In this document: positions 16,339 to 25,506 of the stretch, piece by piece
Layout of the letters: every line of letters begins with the position of its first letter
Position numbering within the stretch: position 1 is the stretch's first letter
NCBI GenBank assembly: GCA_017554745.1
Contig: JAFZHS010000029.1
Span: 1-60,646 of the forward strand
DNA length: 60,646 nucleotides
From: Clostridiales bacterium
GTDB taxonomy: Bacteria > Bacillota > Clostridia > Saccharofermentanales > Saccharofermentanaceae
Direction: 5' to 3'
Made by a program: the position numbers and the translations under genes
Notes under the pieces: model-generated
What the model was told of the DNA's origin: nothing
Databases searched by the model: none
What the model saw: the letters and a program-made list of their open reading frames with translations, nothing else

Positions 16339-17877
16339 TCAGTCGTTGCCGGAAAGAAGCGTTGCTCTTACGGCAGAACGATAACCCTCCATCTTCTCGG
16401 ATACTTCAAATGTCGACATCTTCGGTTCGTATGAAGCACCTGCCTTATAGAACTTGCTTGTCGCTTCGATGGACTCGAAGATCCCCCCCTGTATTCCGGC
16501 AGCAAGACCGGCACCCATCGCGGTCATCTCATCACTTAACGCCCTGGTTATCGTAACGCCAAGAAGGTCAGACTGAAGCTGCATGAGGAAGCTGCTCGCG
16601 CACACTCCTCCGTCGACCTTCATCTGTCCTGCTTTGATACCGGTATCATCAGTCATGAGGTTAACGAGCTCCGTTACCTGGTATGCGATCGATTCGACGC
16701 CCGCCCTTATTATCTGGGCTCTTCCGGTGCCTCTCGTAAGACCTGTCAGGATACCTCTTGCTTCAGGCTTCCAGTAGGGAGCGCCCAAGCCCGTAAATGC
16801 AGGCACGAGATATACTCCGCCGCAGTCTTCTATTGAATTGCAGAAGCCGTCGCACTCGGAAGGATCGCTGATAAATCCCAGTTCATCCTTGAGCCAGCTG
16901 ATTACCGAGCCTGCCTGGAAAATGCTGCCTTCAAGAGCATAGCTTGTCTCGCCTTTTATCGACCATGCGCAGGATGTAAGAAGTCCGTTCTTTGAGAAGA
17001 CCGGCGCAGTGCCGAGGTTCATGAGAGTAAAGCTTCCTGTACCGTATGTGGTCTTTGCTTCGCCCTTGTGAATGGCGTTCTGGCCCAAAAGAGCCGCAGG
17101 CTGGTCGCCTAAGACACCTGTGATGTGAACGCCGTTTATGGAGAGAAGATTTGCTATATCGTCATCGTCAAATCCGTTGTCTCTTAGGTATTCTTCCTTG
17201 AGATCGATCATGCCGTAATCAGCGCAGGATTCCAAAGGCTTTGCGAGCGCGTTGACGGGGATGCCGAACAGATCGAGAAATTCCGGATCATATGCTTTTC
17301 GCGCGATGTCAAAAAGCATCGTTCTGGAGCAGTTGGAATAATCGGAAGCGTAAGATCTGCCGCCCGTAAGTCTGTATACTAAAAAGCCGTCGATAGTTGA
17401 AAGATAAGCTTCTCCGGACGCACATCTCTGCCTTAAGCTCCTGACGTTTTCCAAAAGCCAGAGCATCTTCGTAGCGGAGAAATAAGGGTCTATCTTAAGA
17501 CCTGTGATCTCTACTATTCTTCTGCTCTGTTCCCTTATCTCCGGGCGTCTGCAGATATCCGAAGTCCTTCTGCACTGCCATACGATAGCCTGAGTAAATG
17601 GCTTGCCTGAAGGCGAGAATGCGATAGTCGTCTCACGCTGGTTCGTGATGCCCATCGCTTCGATATTGCCCTTTGCTTCCGGATGATCTTTGAGGATCAT
17701 CGCGACTGCTTTAAGTACGGAAACATATATCTCCTCTGCATCGTGGCTTACCCATCCGGGCTGCGGATAGTACTGCTTAAAAGGAACATGCGTACCCTGT
17801 GAAAGATTGCCTTCCGCGTCAAGAAGGAATGCCTTTGTCGAAGTGGTTCCCTGATCGATGCAAAGAATGTATTTCAT
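16339..17877 (-). CDS. glpK: Glycerol kinase
   Basis: The enzyme phosphorylates glycerol with ATP to sn-glycerol 3-phosphate. The 512-residue protein shows the FGGY kinase pattern: N-terminal DQGTTSTKAF phosphate-binding loop, TNQRETTIAF, IVWQCRRTSDIC, and in the second domain TYGTGSFTLMNLG, VPAFTGLGAPYW and VDGGVCASSFLMQLQSD. Family length is about 500. The ribosome site is AGGAGAAGCC. No glycerol facilitator or glycerol-3-phosphate dehydrogenase is adjacent. It lies in one unit with malQ upstream and the AEC transporter downstream. Confidence 0.95.
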   Translation of the reverse strand: MKYILCIDQGTTSTKAFLLDAEGNLSQGTHVPFKQYYPQPGWVSHDAEEIYVSVLKAVAMILKDHPEAKGNIEAMGITNQRETTIAFSPSGKPFTQAIVWQCRRTSDICRRPEIREQSRRIVEITGLKIDPYFSATKMLWLLENVRSLRQRCASGEAYLSTIDGFLVYRLTGGRSYASDYSNCSRTMLFDIARKAYDPEFLDLFGIPVNALAKPLESCADYGMIDLKEEYLRDNGFDDDDIANLLSINGVHITGVLGDQPAALLGQNAIHKGEAKTTYGTGSFTLMNLGTAPVFSKNGLLTSCAWSIKGETSYALEGSIFQAGSVISWLKDELGFISDPSECDGFCNSIEDCGGVYLVPAFTGLGAPYWKPEARGILTGLTRGTGRAQIIRAGVESIAYQVTELVNLMTDDTGIKAGQMKVDGGVCASSFLMQLQSDLLGVTITRALSDEMTAMGAGLAAGIQGGIFESIEATSKFYKAGASYEPKMSTFEVSEKMEGYRSAVRATLLSGND

Positions 17878-17888
17878 GAGGCTTCTCC

Positions 17889-19517
17889 TTATCTGAAGTA
17901 GATCCTGTTGAGATTCCTGTACCAGTCGTTATCTATGGAGTCAAAGTCTTCCTTGGTAAACCTTACCACCCAGTTGCCGGTAGGCGTTCCGGGGACATTC
18001 ATCCTGGTATCTCCGCCATAGCCCAGCATATCCTGGATAGGGATTATCGCAACATCCGCATGGCTCATCCAAAGAGTCTTGATTATCGCCCTGCAAGAGC
18101 CGCTGTGCGTGCCGCCGTCGCCCCAGTTGTCGCCTGTGAAACCGCAGTATTCGAGGCAGCACTTACGCACTTCCTCTTTGCTGTCCCAAAGCCAGCCGAG
18201 AAGAGTGTTGTTGTCGTGCGTGCCTGTGTATGCGACGCAGTTATTATCGAAGTTGTGAGGCAGGAAAGAGCTGTTGTCGCCCGGATAGAATGCGAATTCC
18301 ATGACTCTCATTCCGGGAATGCCGACCTTGCCCATGAATTCGGCGAGATCAGGCGTTACTTCGCCAAGGTCTTCAGCTATAAGTCTTGATCTGTCCTTAA
18401 ACTTCTTGTCGTATTCTTCGAAGAAATCAAGGCCCGGACCCGGAATCCACTTGCCGTCTCTTGCTGTCTCGGCATTTGCTTCGATCTCGCAGTAAGAAGA
18501 GAACGCGCGGAAATGGTCGATCCTCAAATAGTCGAAGAGCTTGAAATTGTCCTCCAGCCTGCTCATCCACCATGCGTAGTGGTCAGCCTTCATCTTCTTC
18601 CAGTCGTAGATGGGGTTGCCCCAGAGCTGTCCGTCAGCGCAGAAATAATCCGGCGGGACTCCTGCGACGCTCTCGAAAACAAGAGCTTCCGGCTTCGGCT
18701 TTCTGGGCTCTTTCAAAGGCTCGCCGTTCTTATCCGTGGTCTCACCTTTTTCGATTGCTTTCTTATATTTGTCGAGTGCCTTTTCGTAGTCTTTTAAGAC
18801 CTTGTTGACTCCCGTTGCGGTAGCCATCTTGAAAAGATCCCTGCTGGCCCAAACATCAGCGGAATCACCCGATACATAGAACGGGATATCACCGATAATG
18901 GAGATGCCGAGATCGTTGATCTCCTTTTTGATCTGCGTCCACTCATCGAAGAAAAGATACTGTACAAAGCCGTGATATCTGTAGTTGGGATTATTCTTAA
19001 GTCCTGATACAGCGGACTTCTCGTAGTTTCTTAAGTTTGCGTCAGCCCATTCCCACCAGGGCTTGCCGAAGTCGGCATCCTTTACGGTCTGGTAAGCGGC
19101 TACGTCCTGCACCCATTTGTTGTCCTTGATGAACTTGTCAGCCTTTGCGAGAAGATCCTTATCTGCCCTCTCAAAGGCCTTTCTCAAGAGCTCATCCCTG
19201 TTTGTCCTTAAGAAATCGTAGTCGATCCTCCACTTGTTTTGTGTGTACTCTGCCTGCTGGACCTCAGCGGGAGTCAAAAGGCCGCGCTTTTCGAGCCTTC
19301 TGGGATCGATAAAGAGCCAGTTGCCTGCGAATGCCGAGAAACTCTGATAAGGAGAATTACCCATACCCGGATATGAGAACGGCAGCACCTGCCAGTATTT
19401 CATTCCCTGGGAAGCCAGTTGCTTTGCAAAATCAACAGCCTCCTGTCCTATCACACCCGTGCCGAAAGGGCCCGGAAGTGAACTGATATGCATAAGAACG
19501 CCTCCACCTCGTCTCAT
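17889..19517 (-). CDS. malQ: 4-alpha-glucanotransferase (amylomaltase)
   Basis: The GH77 enzyme transfers maltooligosaccharides between glucans during maltodextrin or glycogen breakdown. The 542-residue protein begins RGGGVLMHISSLPGPFGTG, which matches the conserved family N-terminus. Later come DIPFYVSGDSADVW, DYLRIDHFRAF (catalytic Asp nucleophile), ARDGKWIPGPG, ARDG-type region and AEDLGEVTPDL (acid/base Glu). YTGTHDNNTLLGW carries the third acidic residue. An insertion rich in Lys/Glu (about 235-270) is charged. The annotated ATG at 19517 keeps the conserved N-terminus; an internal ATG at 19493 has a better ribosome site but would truncate it. First gene of its leftward unit. Confidence 0.94.
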   Translation of the reverse strand: MRRGGGVLMHISSLPGPFGTGVIGQEAVDFAKQLASQGMKYWQVLPFSYPGMGNSPYQSFSAFAGNWLFIDPRRLEKRGLLTPAEVQQAEYTQNKWRIDYDFLRTNRDELLRKAFERADKDLLAKADKFIKDNKWVQDVAAYQTVKDADFGKPWWEWADANLRNYEKSAVSGLKNNPNYRYHGFVQYLFFDEWTQIKKEINDLGISIIGDIPFYVSGDSADVWASRDLFKMATATGVNKVLKDYEKALDKYKKAIEKGETTDKNGEPLKEPRKPKPEALVFESVAGVPPDYFCADGQLWGNPIYDWKKMKADHYAWWMSRLEDNFKLFDYLRIDHFRAFSSYCEIEANAETARDGKWIPGPGLDFFEEYDKKFKDRSRLIAEDLGEVTPDLAEFMGKVGIPGMRVMEFAFYPGDNSSFLPHNFDNNCVAYTGTHDNNTLLGWLWDSKEEVRKCCLEYCGFTGDNWGDGGTHSGSCRAIIKTLWMSHADVAIIPIQDMLGYGGDTRMNVPGTPTGNWVVRFTKEDFDSIDNDWYRNLNRIYFR

Positions 19518-19611
19518 GATTTGTAATTCCCTTCTTTCTTATATATAATTACTTGTCTTAAAAAAGATAAGTATCAGACTATTTGAATATTATACATTTA
19601 TTGAGGGCAAA

Positions 19612-21216
19612 ATGAATTCAGTTGATGAAATTAAAAGACGCCGCACCTTTGCGATCATCTCGCATCCGGACGCCGGTAAGACCACCATCACCGAGAAGCT
19701 CCTTCTCTACGGAGGAGCCATCCATCAGGCCGGCTCCGTAAAGGCCCGTAAGGCCCAGCGCCACGCCACTTCAGACTGGATGGAGATCGAGAAAAAGCGT
19801 GGTATCTCCGTTACTTCATCCGTAATGCAGTTCGAATACGACGGCTGCCACATCAACATTCTCGATACTCCCGGCCACCAGGACTTCTCGGAGGACACTT
19901 ACAGAACGCTCTGCGCCGCTGACTCCGCAGTAATGGTCCTTGACGGCGCAAAGGGTGTCGAGGCCCAGACGATCAAGCTTTTCCAGGTATGCCGCAGAAG
20001 AGGCATCCCGATCTTCACATTTATAAACAAGATGGACCGTGCCGCTAAGAATCCTTTCGATCTCATGGACGAGCTCGAGAAGGTGTTGGGCATCAGATCG
20101 GTCCCCATCAACTGGCCTATCGGAACAGACGGCGATTTCGAAGGTGTTTATGAGAGAGCGACGCGCAGCGTCCTGCTTTTCGACCGCGAAAACAACGACC
20201 ACGGCGCTTCCATGGTCACACAGAGCGTATCCGGCATCGACGATCCCAAGCTAGATGAGATGCTCATGACGGGCCACCTCGAGACTTTGAGAAACGACAT
20301 CGAACTGCTCGACATGGCAGGCGATGAGCTCGATATGGAGAAGGTCTTAAAGGGTGAGCTCACCCCCGTCTTCTTCGGATCCGCGATCACGAACTTCGGT
20401 GTTGAACCTTTCCTGCAGCACTTCCTTAAGATGAGCCCCGGACCTGCTCCCCACAACACTACTGATGGCGTTGTCGAGCCTGAAGATACAATGTTCTCCG
20501 GCTTCGTATTCAAGATCCAGGCTAATATGGATCCTTCACACAGAGACCGTATGGCATTTATCCGCATCTGCTCCGGCCAGTATGAGAAGAACATGACAGT
20601 TAACCTCATGCGCACGGGCAAGAAGATCACTCTCGCACAGCCCCAGCAGTTCATGGCCCAGGACAGAGCCATCACCGAAGAAGCATTCGCAGGCGACATT
20701 ATCGGTATCTTCGATCCGGGCAACTTCAGGATTGGCGACACGATCATATCGACCAACAGGAAATTCGAGTTTGATCCGATCCCGGTATTCGCGCCCGAGA
20801 ACTTTGCGCGCGTTGAGCCTAAGGACTCCATGAAGCGCAAACAGTTCCTCAAGGGCATCGAGCAGCTTTCCCAGGAAGGCGCAGTCCAGCTCTACAAGCA
20901 GCCGAACATCGGTACCGAGACATACGTCATGGGCGTTGTCGGTATCCTCCAGTTCGACGTTTTGGAATACAGACTTCAGTCTGAATATAACGTTGAGATA
21001 GTAAGAACGCCCCTGCCCTACCGCCTCGCACGTTGGGCAAAGTCTGATGTCGAAGGGTTCGACGCAAAGAATATGACGCTCACTTCCACATCACTTCTCG
21101 TTCTCGACAGAGACGATGATCCGGTAGTTCTTTTCGAGTCCGAATGGGCTGTAGACTGGGCTGTCGATCATAATGAGAAGTATAAGCTGACGTTCGAAAA
21201 CATAAATTCGAAGTAA
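19612..21216 (+). CDS. prfC: Peptide chain release factor 3
   Basis: This GTPase recycles RF1/RF2 from the ribosome after peptide release. The 534-residue protein has G1 SHPDAGKTT, switch I with RGISVTSSVMQF, G3 DTPGHQDFSEDTY, G4 NKMD, and the RF3 C-terminal domain (RLQSEYNVEIV). It is the only + strand gene between 1 and 38 kb and stands divergent from malQ across a 94-bp gap. Its ribosome site is weak (TTGAGGGCAAA). The 3' region carries a nested inverted repeat before a bidirectional terminator. Confidence 0.95.
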   Translation: MNSVDEIKRRRTFAIISHPDAGKTTITEKLLLYGGAIHQAGSVKARKAQRHATSDWMEIEKKRGISVTSSVMQFEYDGCHINILDTPGHQDFSEDTYRTLCAADSAVMVLDGAKGVEAQTIKLFQVCRRRGIPIFTFINKMDRAAKNPFDLMDELEKVLGIRSVPINWPIGTDGDFEGVYERATRSVLLFDRENNDHGASMVTQSVSGIDDPKLDEMLMTGHLETLRNDIELLDMAGDELDMEKVLKGELTPVFFGSAITNFGVEPFLQHFLKMSPGPAPHNTTDGVVEPEDTMFSGFVFKIQANMDPSHRDRMAFIRICSGQYEKNMTVNLMRTGKKITLAQPQQFMAQDRAITEEAFAGDIIGIFDPGNFRIGDTIISTNRKFEFDPIPVFAPENFARVEPKDSMKRKQFLKGIEQLSQEGAVQLYKQPNIGTETYVMGVVGILQFDVLEYRLQSEYNVEIVRTPLPYRLARWAKSDVEGFDAKNMTLTSTSLLVLDRDDDPVVLFESEWAVDWAVDHNEKYKLTFENINSK

Positions 21217-21221
21217 AATTC

Positions 21222-21291
21222 GAAGTAAAGCTTCACGCTGCTCTCTCCGCGCTTTAAGCGCTACGAATTGAGCATCGCAAAGCTTTACTTC
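21222..21291 (+). repeat. Nested inverted repeat behind prfC
   Basis: A perfect 12-bp inverted repeat (GAAGTAAAGCTT at 21222-21233 and AAGCTTTACTTC at 21280-21291) encloses a smaller hairpin (GCGCTT/AAGCGC, 21249-21261). It overlaps none of the coding region and lies just before the terminator. It would fold into a cruciform or 3'-UTR stem. Confidence 0.7.
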
Positions 21292-21311
21292 TCGGTGAGA
21301 TCAAAAAAATA

Positions 21312-21340
21312 AGAGGCTGCCTCGCTAAGAGACAGCCTCT
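21312..21340. terminator. Bidirectional terminator between prfC and ftsH
   Basis: AGAGGCTG (21312-21319) pairs with CAGCCTCT (21333-21340), extended by CTC/GAG after one mismatch. T-runs follow on both strands (GTTTTT on +; TTATTTTTTT on -), so it can end both convergent genes. Confidence 0.85.
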
Positions 21341-21364
21341 GTTTTTGCATAGAATTTAAGCAGT

Positions 21365-23413
21365 TCAGTCTGACGGGCCGGGATCATTGGAATCGTCAGG
21401 ATCAACTGTGATCTCAGGTTCCGGCTTGGTCTCAATGACAGGAGCTGCAGCTGGCTCGGGCTTTACTTCTGCCTCAGGCTCTGCGCTCTCTGTATTTGTA
21501 TCGATTACGGAAGACTCTGTATCGATTCCTGAATACTCCTGCGGATAAACGGAGCTTAGATCGCCGTCAGCAAGATAGATCTTCTCGAAGTCAGGACCGT
21601 CAACGGTAAGCTTGCTGATAAGTCTCTTTGCAAGACCTTCGACGGTGTTGCGCTTCTCGAGAAGTATCCTCTTTGTCTCAGCGTAGCAGCTGTCAATGAT
21701 GGACTTGATCTCTTCGTCGATCTCGGCTGCGGTCTGCTCTGAATAGCTCTGTACCTGGCCCATCGAGTAACCGAGGAAGACTTCCTCATTCTCGTCACCG
21801 AATACCATGTTGCGGAACTTCTTAGAAAGACCGTAACGCTTGATCATATTCTTGGCGATATTGTTGCACTGCTGCAGATCGGAAGCTGCGCCCGTGGATA
21901 CCTCGCCGAGGAAGACCTCTTCAGCGGCACGTCCGCCTAATGCCATCTTGATGGTATCGAGGAGCATCTTCTCAGTATAGAAATCAGTATCTTCGATCGG
22001 CTTATAAGCAGTGAATCCGCCTGCGCTTCCTGCAGGAACGATAGTAACACGGTCAACCTTCTCAAACTCTGAAGTGGCACGGAGTACGACGGCGTGGCCT
22101 GCTTCGTGGTAAGCGGTAAGACGCTTAACCTTGTCACTGAGCTTCTTTGAATTCTTCTGAGGACCCATCTGAACTCTGAAGGTAGCATCGGTGATCTCCT
22201 GCATGGTGATCTCTTTTTTATTGTGACGTGCTGTCATGAGAGCCGCTTCATTCAAAAGGTTCTCAAGATCTGCACCCGTGAATCCTACAGTAGAAAGAGC
22301 GACCTCGTGAAGATCGACTTCCTTTGCAAGAGGCTTCTTGCGCGCATGGATATGAAGGATTGCCTCACGCTCATCGGCATCAGGCATGTTGACCATGATA
22401 CGTCTGTCAAATCTGCCCGGACGGAGAAGTGCGGGGTCAAGTACGTCGACACGGTTAGTAGCTGCCATAACGATTACGTTGGAGTTGACATCGAAGCCGT
22501 CCATCTCAACGAGGATCTGGTTCAATGTCTGCTCACGCTCGTCCTGGCCGCCGCCCAAGCCTGCGCCTCTCTTACGGCCGACCGCATCGATCTCATCGAT
22601 GAATACTACGGAAGGAGCTTCTTTCTTGGCATCTGCAAAAAGCGATCTTACACGTGAAGCACCTACACCTACGAGCATTTCTACGAAGTCAGAACCGGAG
22701 ATGTAGAAGAACTTAACGCCTGCTTCACCTGCAACGGCTCTTGCAAGCAATGTCTTACCAGTACCCGGAGCGCCGTAGAGAAGAACGCCCTTAGGGATCT
22801 TTGCTCCGAGCTGCTGGTACTTCTTGGGGTTCTTCAGGAAGTCAACGATCTCATGAAGTTCTTCCTTCTCTTCTACAGAACCTGCAACATCAGAAAACTT
22901 AACCTTGTCCTTGTTGGGATCAGATACCCTTGCGCGGTTGTTACCGAAGCTGAATACGCTGTTGCCGTCTCTGCTCTGTCTCGTAATGCTGAGGAAAAGA
23001 ACTACGACGATAACGAGCGATGCACCGAACATTACTACATTGACGATCAGGGACCAGTCAAAAGGCTCGGAATAGTTATAGCCTTCGATCTTGCCCTGCG
23101 CCTTAGCCTTATCAAGCTTCAAAATGAGGTCATCAACGAACTCGTAAGGAACGTCCTGGCTGATCTCAGCCATAAGGCCCTCCTCATTCTTGTAAGTAAC
23201 GTTAACGACCGTTCCCTTGATCTCGACCAAGCCGACTTCATTCTTCTCATCGTCGATGATGGTCATGATGTCAGACAGCGTGTGCTTTTCCTTCTGTCCG
23301 TAATTGCCTCCGAACATGATCGTCGAGAAGACGATCAGGATGACGATCATCAAGACGTAGAAGAATAATCCGCCGCCTACCGGCTTGGTATTTTTCTCGT
23401 TTTTATCAGACAC
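21365..23413 (-). CDS. ftsH: ATP-dependent zinc metalloprotease FtsH
   Basis: This membrane-bound AAA+ protease degrades unassembled and regulatory membrane or cytosolic proteins. The 682-residue protein has two N-terminal spans (about 13-32 and 115-138) flanking a small external domain. The AAA+ module has [19 protein letters not shown] and the arginine finger region RPGRFDR, and the M41 protease has zinc motif HEAGH. The last ~70 residues are a Pro/Glu/Asp-rich tail beyond the usual core. The start is GTG with AAGGAA ahead. It lies 6 bases after hpt in the classic tilS-hpt-ftsH order. Confidence 0.96.
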   Translation of the reverse strand: MSDKNEKNTKPVGGGLFFYVLMIVILIVFSTIMFGGNYGQKEKHTLSDIMTIIDDEKNEVGLVEIKGTVVNVTYKNEEGLMAEISQDVPYEFVDDLILKLDKAKAQGKIEGYNYSEPFDWSLIVNVVMFGASLVIVVVLFLSITRQSRDGNSVFSFGNNRARVSDPNKDKVKFSDVAGSVEEKEELHEIVDFLKNPKKYQQLGAKIPKGVLLYGAPGTGKTLLARAVAGEAGVKFFYISGSDFVEMLVGVGASRVRSLFADAKKEAPSVVFIDEIDAVGRKRGAGLGGGQDEREQTLNQILVEMDGFDVNSNVIVMAATNRVDVLDPALLRPGRFDRRIMVNMPDADEREAILHIHARKKPLAKEVDLHEVALSTVGFTGADLENLLNEAALMTARHNKKEITMQEITDATFRVQMGPQKNSKKLSDKVKRLTAYHEAGHAVVLRATSEFEKVDRVTIVPAGSAGGFTAYKPIEDTDFYTEKMLLDTIKMALGGRAAEEVFLGEVSTGAASDLQQCNNIAKNMIKRYGLSKKFRNMVFGDENEEVFLGYSMGQVQSYSEQTAAEIDEEIKSIIDSCYAETKRILLEKRNTVEGLAKRLISKLTVDGPDFEKIYLADGDLSSVYPQEYSGIDTESSVIDTNTESAEPEAEVKPEPAAAPVIETKPEPEITVDPDDSNDPGPSD

Positions 23414-23419
23414 TTTCTC

Positions 23420-23944
23420 TTATTCCTTTCTGACGATCCTTATGTCGTCAAAATCTCTATATCTGCCGTCAAGGTCAAGACCATATCCGACAATGAATTC
23501 ATCAGGTACCACGATACCGTTGTAATCAGGCACCAGATCATTAACTCTTCTGCTCGGCTTGTCAAAAGCCGTACATATCTTAAGAGACTTAGGGCCTCTT
23601 GAAAGCAGCTGCTCCTTCAAAAGCTTCAGGGTCCTGCCCGTGTCGATAATATCTTCAACGATCAGGACATCCATATCTTTGATGTCGCAAGACATGTCTT
23701 TTTTAATCTTGAGCTCTCCTGTAGAGAACTCGCCGACGTATGAAGAGACCTGCATGAAGTCAATGATGACAGGCATCTCAAGACGTCTTACAAGATCGGC
23801 AGTAAAGATGAACGCTCCCGTAAGGATACCGACTACTACGAGCGGTGTATCCTTGTAATCGCGATTGAGTTCGGCGCTGATGCGGTCAAGCATCGCCTCG
23901 ATCTCGGCATGAGTGACTAAAACTTTATCAGTGTTGATAGCCAT
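23420..23944 (-). CDS. hpt: Hypoxanthine phosphoribosyltransferase
   Basis: The enzyme salvages hypoxanthine and guanine with PRPP to IMP and GMP. The 174-residue protein has VVGILTGAFIFTADLVRRL near the N-terminus, the PRPP loop VEDIIDTGRTL with the catalytic Asp, DKPSRR containing the purine-contacting Lys, and DEFIVGYGLD near the C-terminus. All diagnostic residues are intact, in contrast to the divergent paralogue at 46087-46632. It lies between tilS and ftsH with 6-base gaps, the arrangement seen in many Firmicutes. Confidence 0.95.
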   Translation of the reverse strand: MAINTDKVLVTHAEIEAMLDRISAELNRDYKDTPLVVVGILTGAFIFTADLVRRLEMPVIIDFMQVSSYVGEFSTGELKIKKDMSCDIKDMDVLIVEDIIDTGRTLKLLKEQLLSRGPKSLKICTAFDKPSRRVNDLVPDYNGIVVPDEFIVGYGLDLDGRYRDFDDIRIVRKE

Positions 23945-23950
23945 CGCTTC

Positions 23951-25504
23951 TTACTGCCTTTCTATCGTAAACATGGCTAAAGCCTCTGACTCAGGGTCTC
24001 CGCTCCCGCCGTTTGCGATGTATTTCTCGTGACTTACGGCATTTGTAAAACCGACGCCGTGTCCGAAGCCCGGTAACCACAACACCTCACCGCCGTTTGC
24101 CATAAAGAGGATATTGCCTCTGGCAGACTCGGGGATCTTAAGGTCAGTCATAAGGCGGCTGAGCTCTTTGCTTCCCGAAGATCCGGCCTTTCTCATCCTG
24201 AAGGATGCAGAAGCCCCGTCCGGGTTACCGATCGTAATTTTCCCCTCACTTAACGCGTTTATAGGGCAAAACCACAATAAATTATTATACTCTAACTCTT
24301 CTTTATTCTCAATTATTCTTATTTTTAATATTAGGGCAGAATTGGGGATTTCTATACGGAGCTCGCCTTCTTCGGGGACATCCGCCAAATCCGGCTCAAC
24401 GCTGACCGGACCGTCAGATACCGCAAAACCCATATCTTCTGCTATCGACAAAGCCAGGCCCTTAACTCCGTCTTCTGCCGTGAACGCGAAAACATCCCCG
24501 CACCTGTATGCTTTCCTGCCGAAAGGCATATCGAGCGTGGTCTCGCCTGACGGATCACTCTCAATAAGAGCAAAGCAGTCACTGAGATTGCCTTCTTCAA
24601 AGTCAGTAAGATTGCCGAACGTCTCCTGCCACAAAAGCCTTACGATGCGCGACTTTATTGCGCGGTGAAGGTCCTTGATACCGGATACGGCAAGGACCGG
24701 ATGTCCGGACAAAACCCTGCGGGCAGAAAGATAACTCTCCGCCGTGACACTGCTGATGAAGTCCAGGTCATCGCTCAAAAGCTTATATGTCCTTGCAAGG
24801 GGCTCTGAAGGATCTGTATTGTAATGTTCGCCGATCTTCGGAAAAATGTCATTTCTCCAGACGTTGCGGGTGCCGACAGACTCCAGGTTTGTTAGGTCAG
24901 TCGCATAACTGATTCCGTTATCTTCCAGAAAACTTACCAGCTCGCTCTTCTTAAGGCATAAAAGCGGCCTGATAAGCCTTCCCGAAATGCTCTTCGGAGA
25001 TACCAGTCCTTCAAGGCCCGAACCCCTGAAAAGATTCATCATCATGGTCTCGGCGACATCGTCCCTGTGGTGAGCGACAGCGATCCTGACTGTCTTTCCC
25101 ATGGCATTTTCGAGTGACTGGGCATACTGCTCAAAAGCCTCATATCTTAAAACTCTTCCGGCTGTTTCATCGGAGATGTGATTGAGCTTTGCAAAGCCCG
25201 AGCAGTCAAAATCAATGACCTTCAGATCCACTCCGAGTTTACCGCAAAGGTCTCTTACCATTTGGGCTTCCTCGTCGCAGACTACTGGTCTTAAGTGATG
25301 GTTGCAGTGGAATGCGCGGATCTCGGGATCGATCAGCTTACGGTCCTTAAGGGTTTTGAGGATATAGAGCAAAGCTACCGAATCCGGACCGCCCGACAGG
25401 CCTACGATAATGACGCCACAGTCAAACAGCCCTTTGCTCTTGGAGAATTCAAGGACTCTGTCCGGGATCAAATCTGTCGCAAGCTTGGTCTTATCTTCTT
25501 TCAA
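23951..25504 (-). CDS. tilS: tRNA(Ile)-lysidine synthetase
   Basis: The enzyme attaches lysine to C34 of tRNA-Ile2 so that it reads AUA; it is essential. The 517-residue protein has the PP-loop SGGPDS at about 37-42, HCNHHLRP, and AVAHHRDDVAETMMMNLFRGSGLEGL. The C-terminal domains are diverged, but RLMTDLKIPESARG is the typical TilS substrate-binding segment. The longest frame starts with TTG at 25504 immediately after the dnaB stop and has no clear ribosome site, so the precise start is uncertain. First gene of the tilS-hpt-ftsH set. Confidence 0.93.
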   Translation of the reverse strand: MKEDKTKLATDLIPDRVLEFSKSKGLFDCGVIIVGLSGGPDSVALLYILKTLKDRKLIDPEIRAFHCNHHLRPVVCDEEAQMVRDLCGKLGVDLKVIDFDCSGFAKLNHISDETAGRVLRYEAFEQYAQSLENAMGKTVRIAVAHHRDDVAETMMMNLFRGSGLEGLVSPKSISGRLIRPLLCLKKSELVSFLEDNGISYATDLTNLESVGTRNVWRNDIFPKIGEHYNTDPSEPLARTYKLLSDDLDFISSVTAESYLSARRVLSGHPVLAVSGIKDLHRAIKSRIVRLLWQETFGNLTDFEEGNLSDCFALIESDPSGETTLDMPFGRKAYRCGDVFAFTAEDGVKGLALSIAEDMGFAVSDGPVSVEPDLADVPEEGELRIEIPNSALILKIRIIENKEELEYNNLLWFCPINALSEGKITIGNPDGASASFRMRKAGSSGSKELSRLMTDLKIPESARGNILFMANGGEVLWLPGFGHGVGFTNAVSHEKYIANGGSGDPESEALAMFTIERQ

Positions 25505-25506
25505 AA

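Noticed and set aside
20148..20858. 236-codon minus-strand frame
   Set aside because: Antisense of prfC, whose GTPase motifs are complete.
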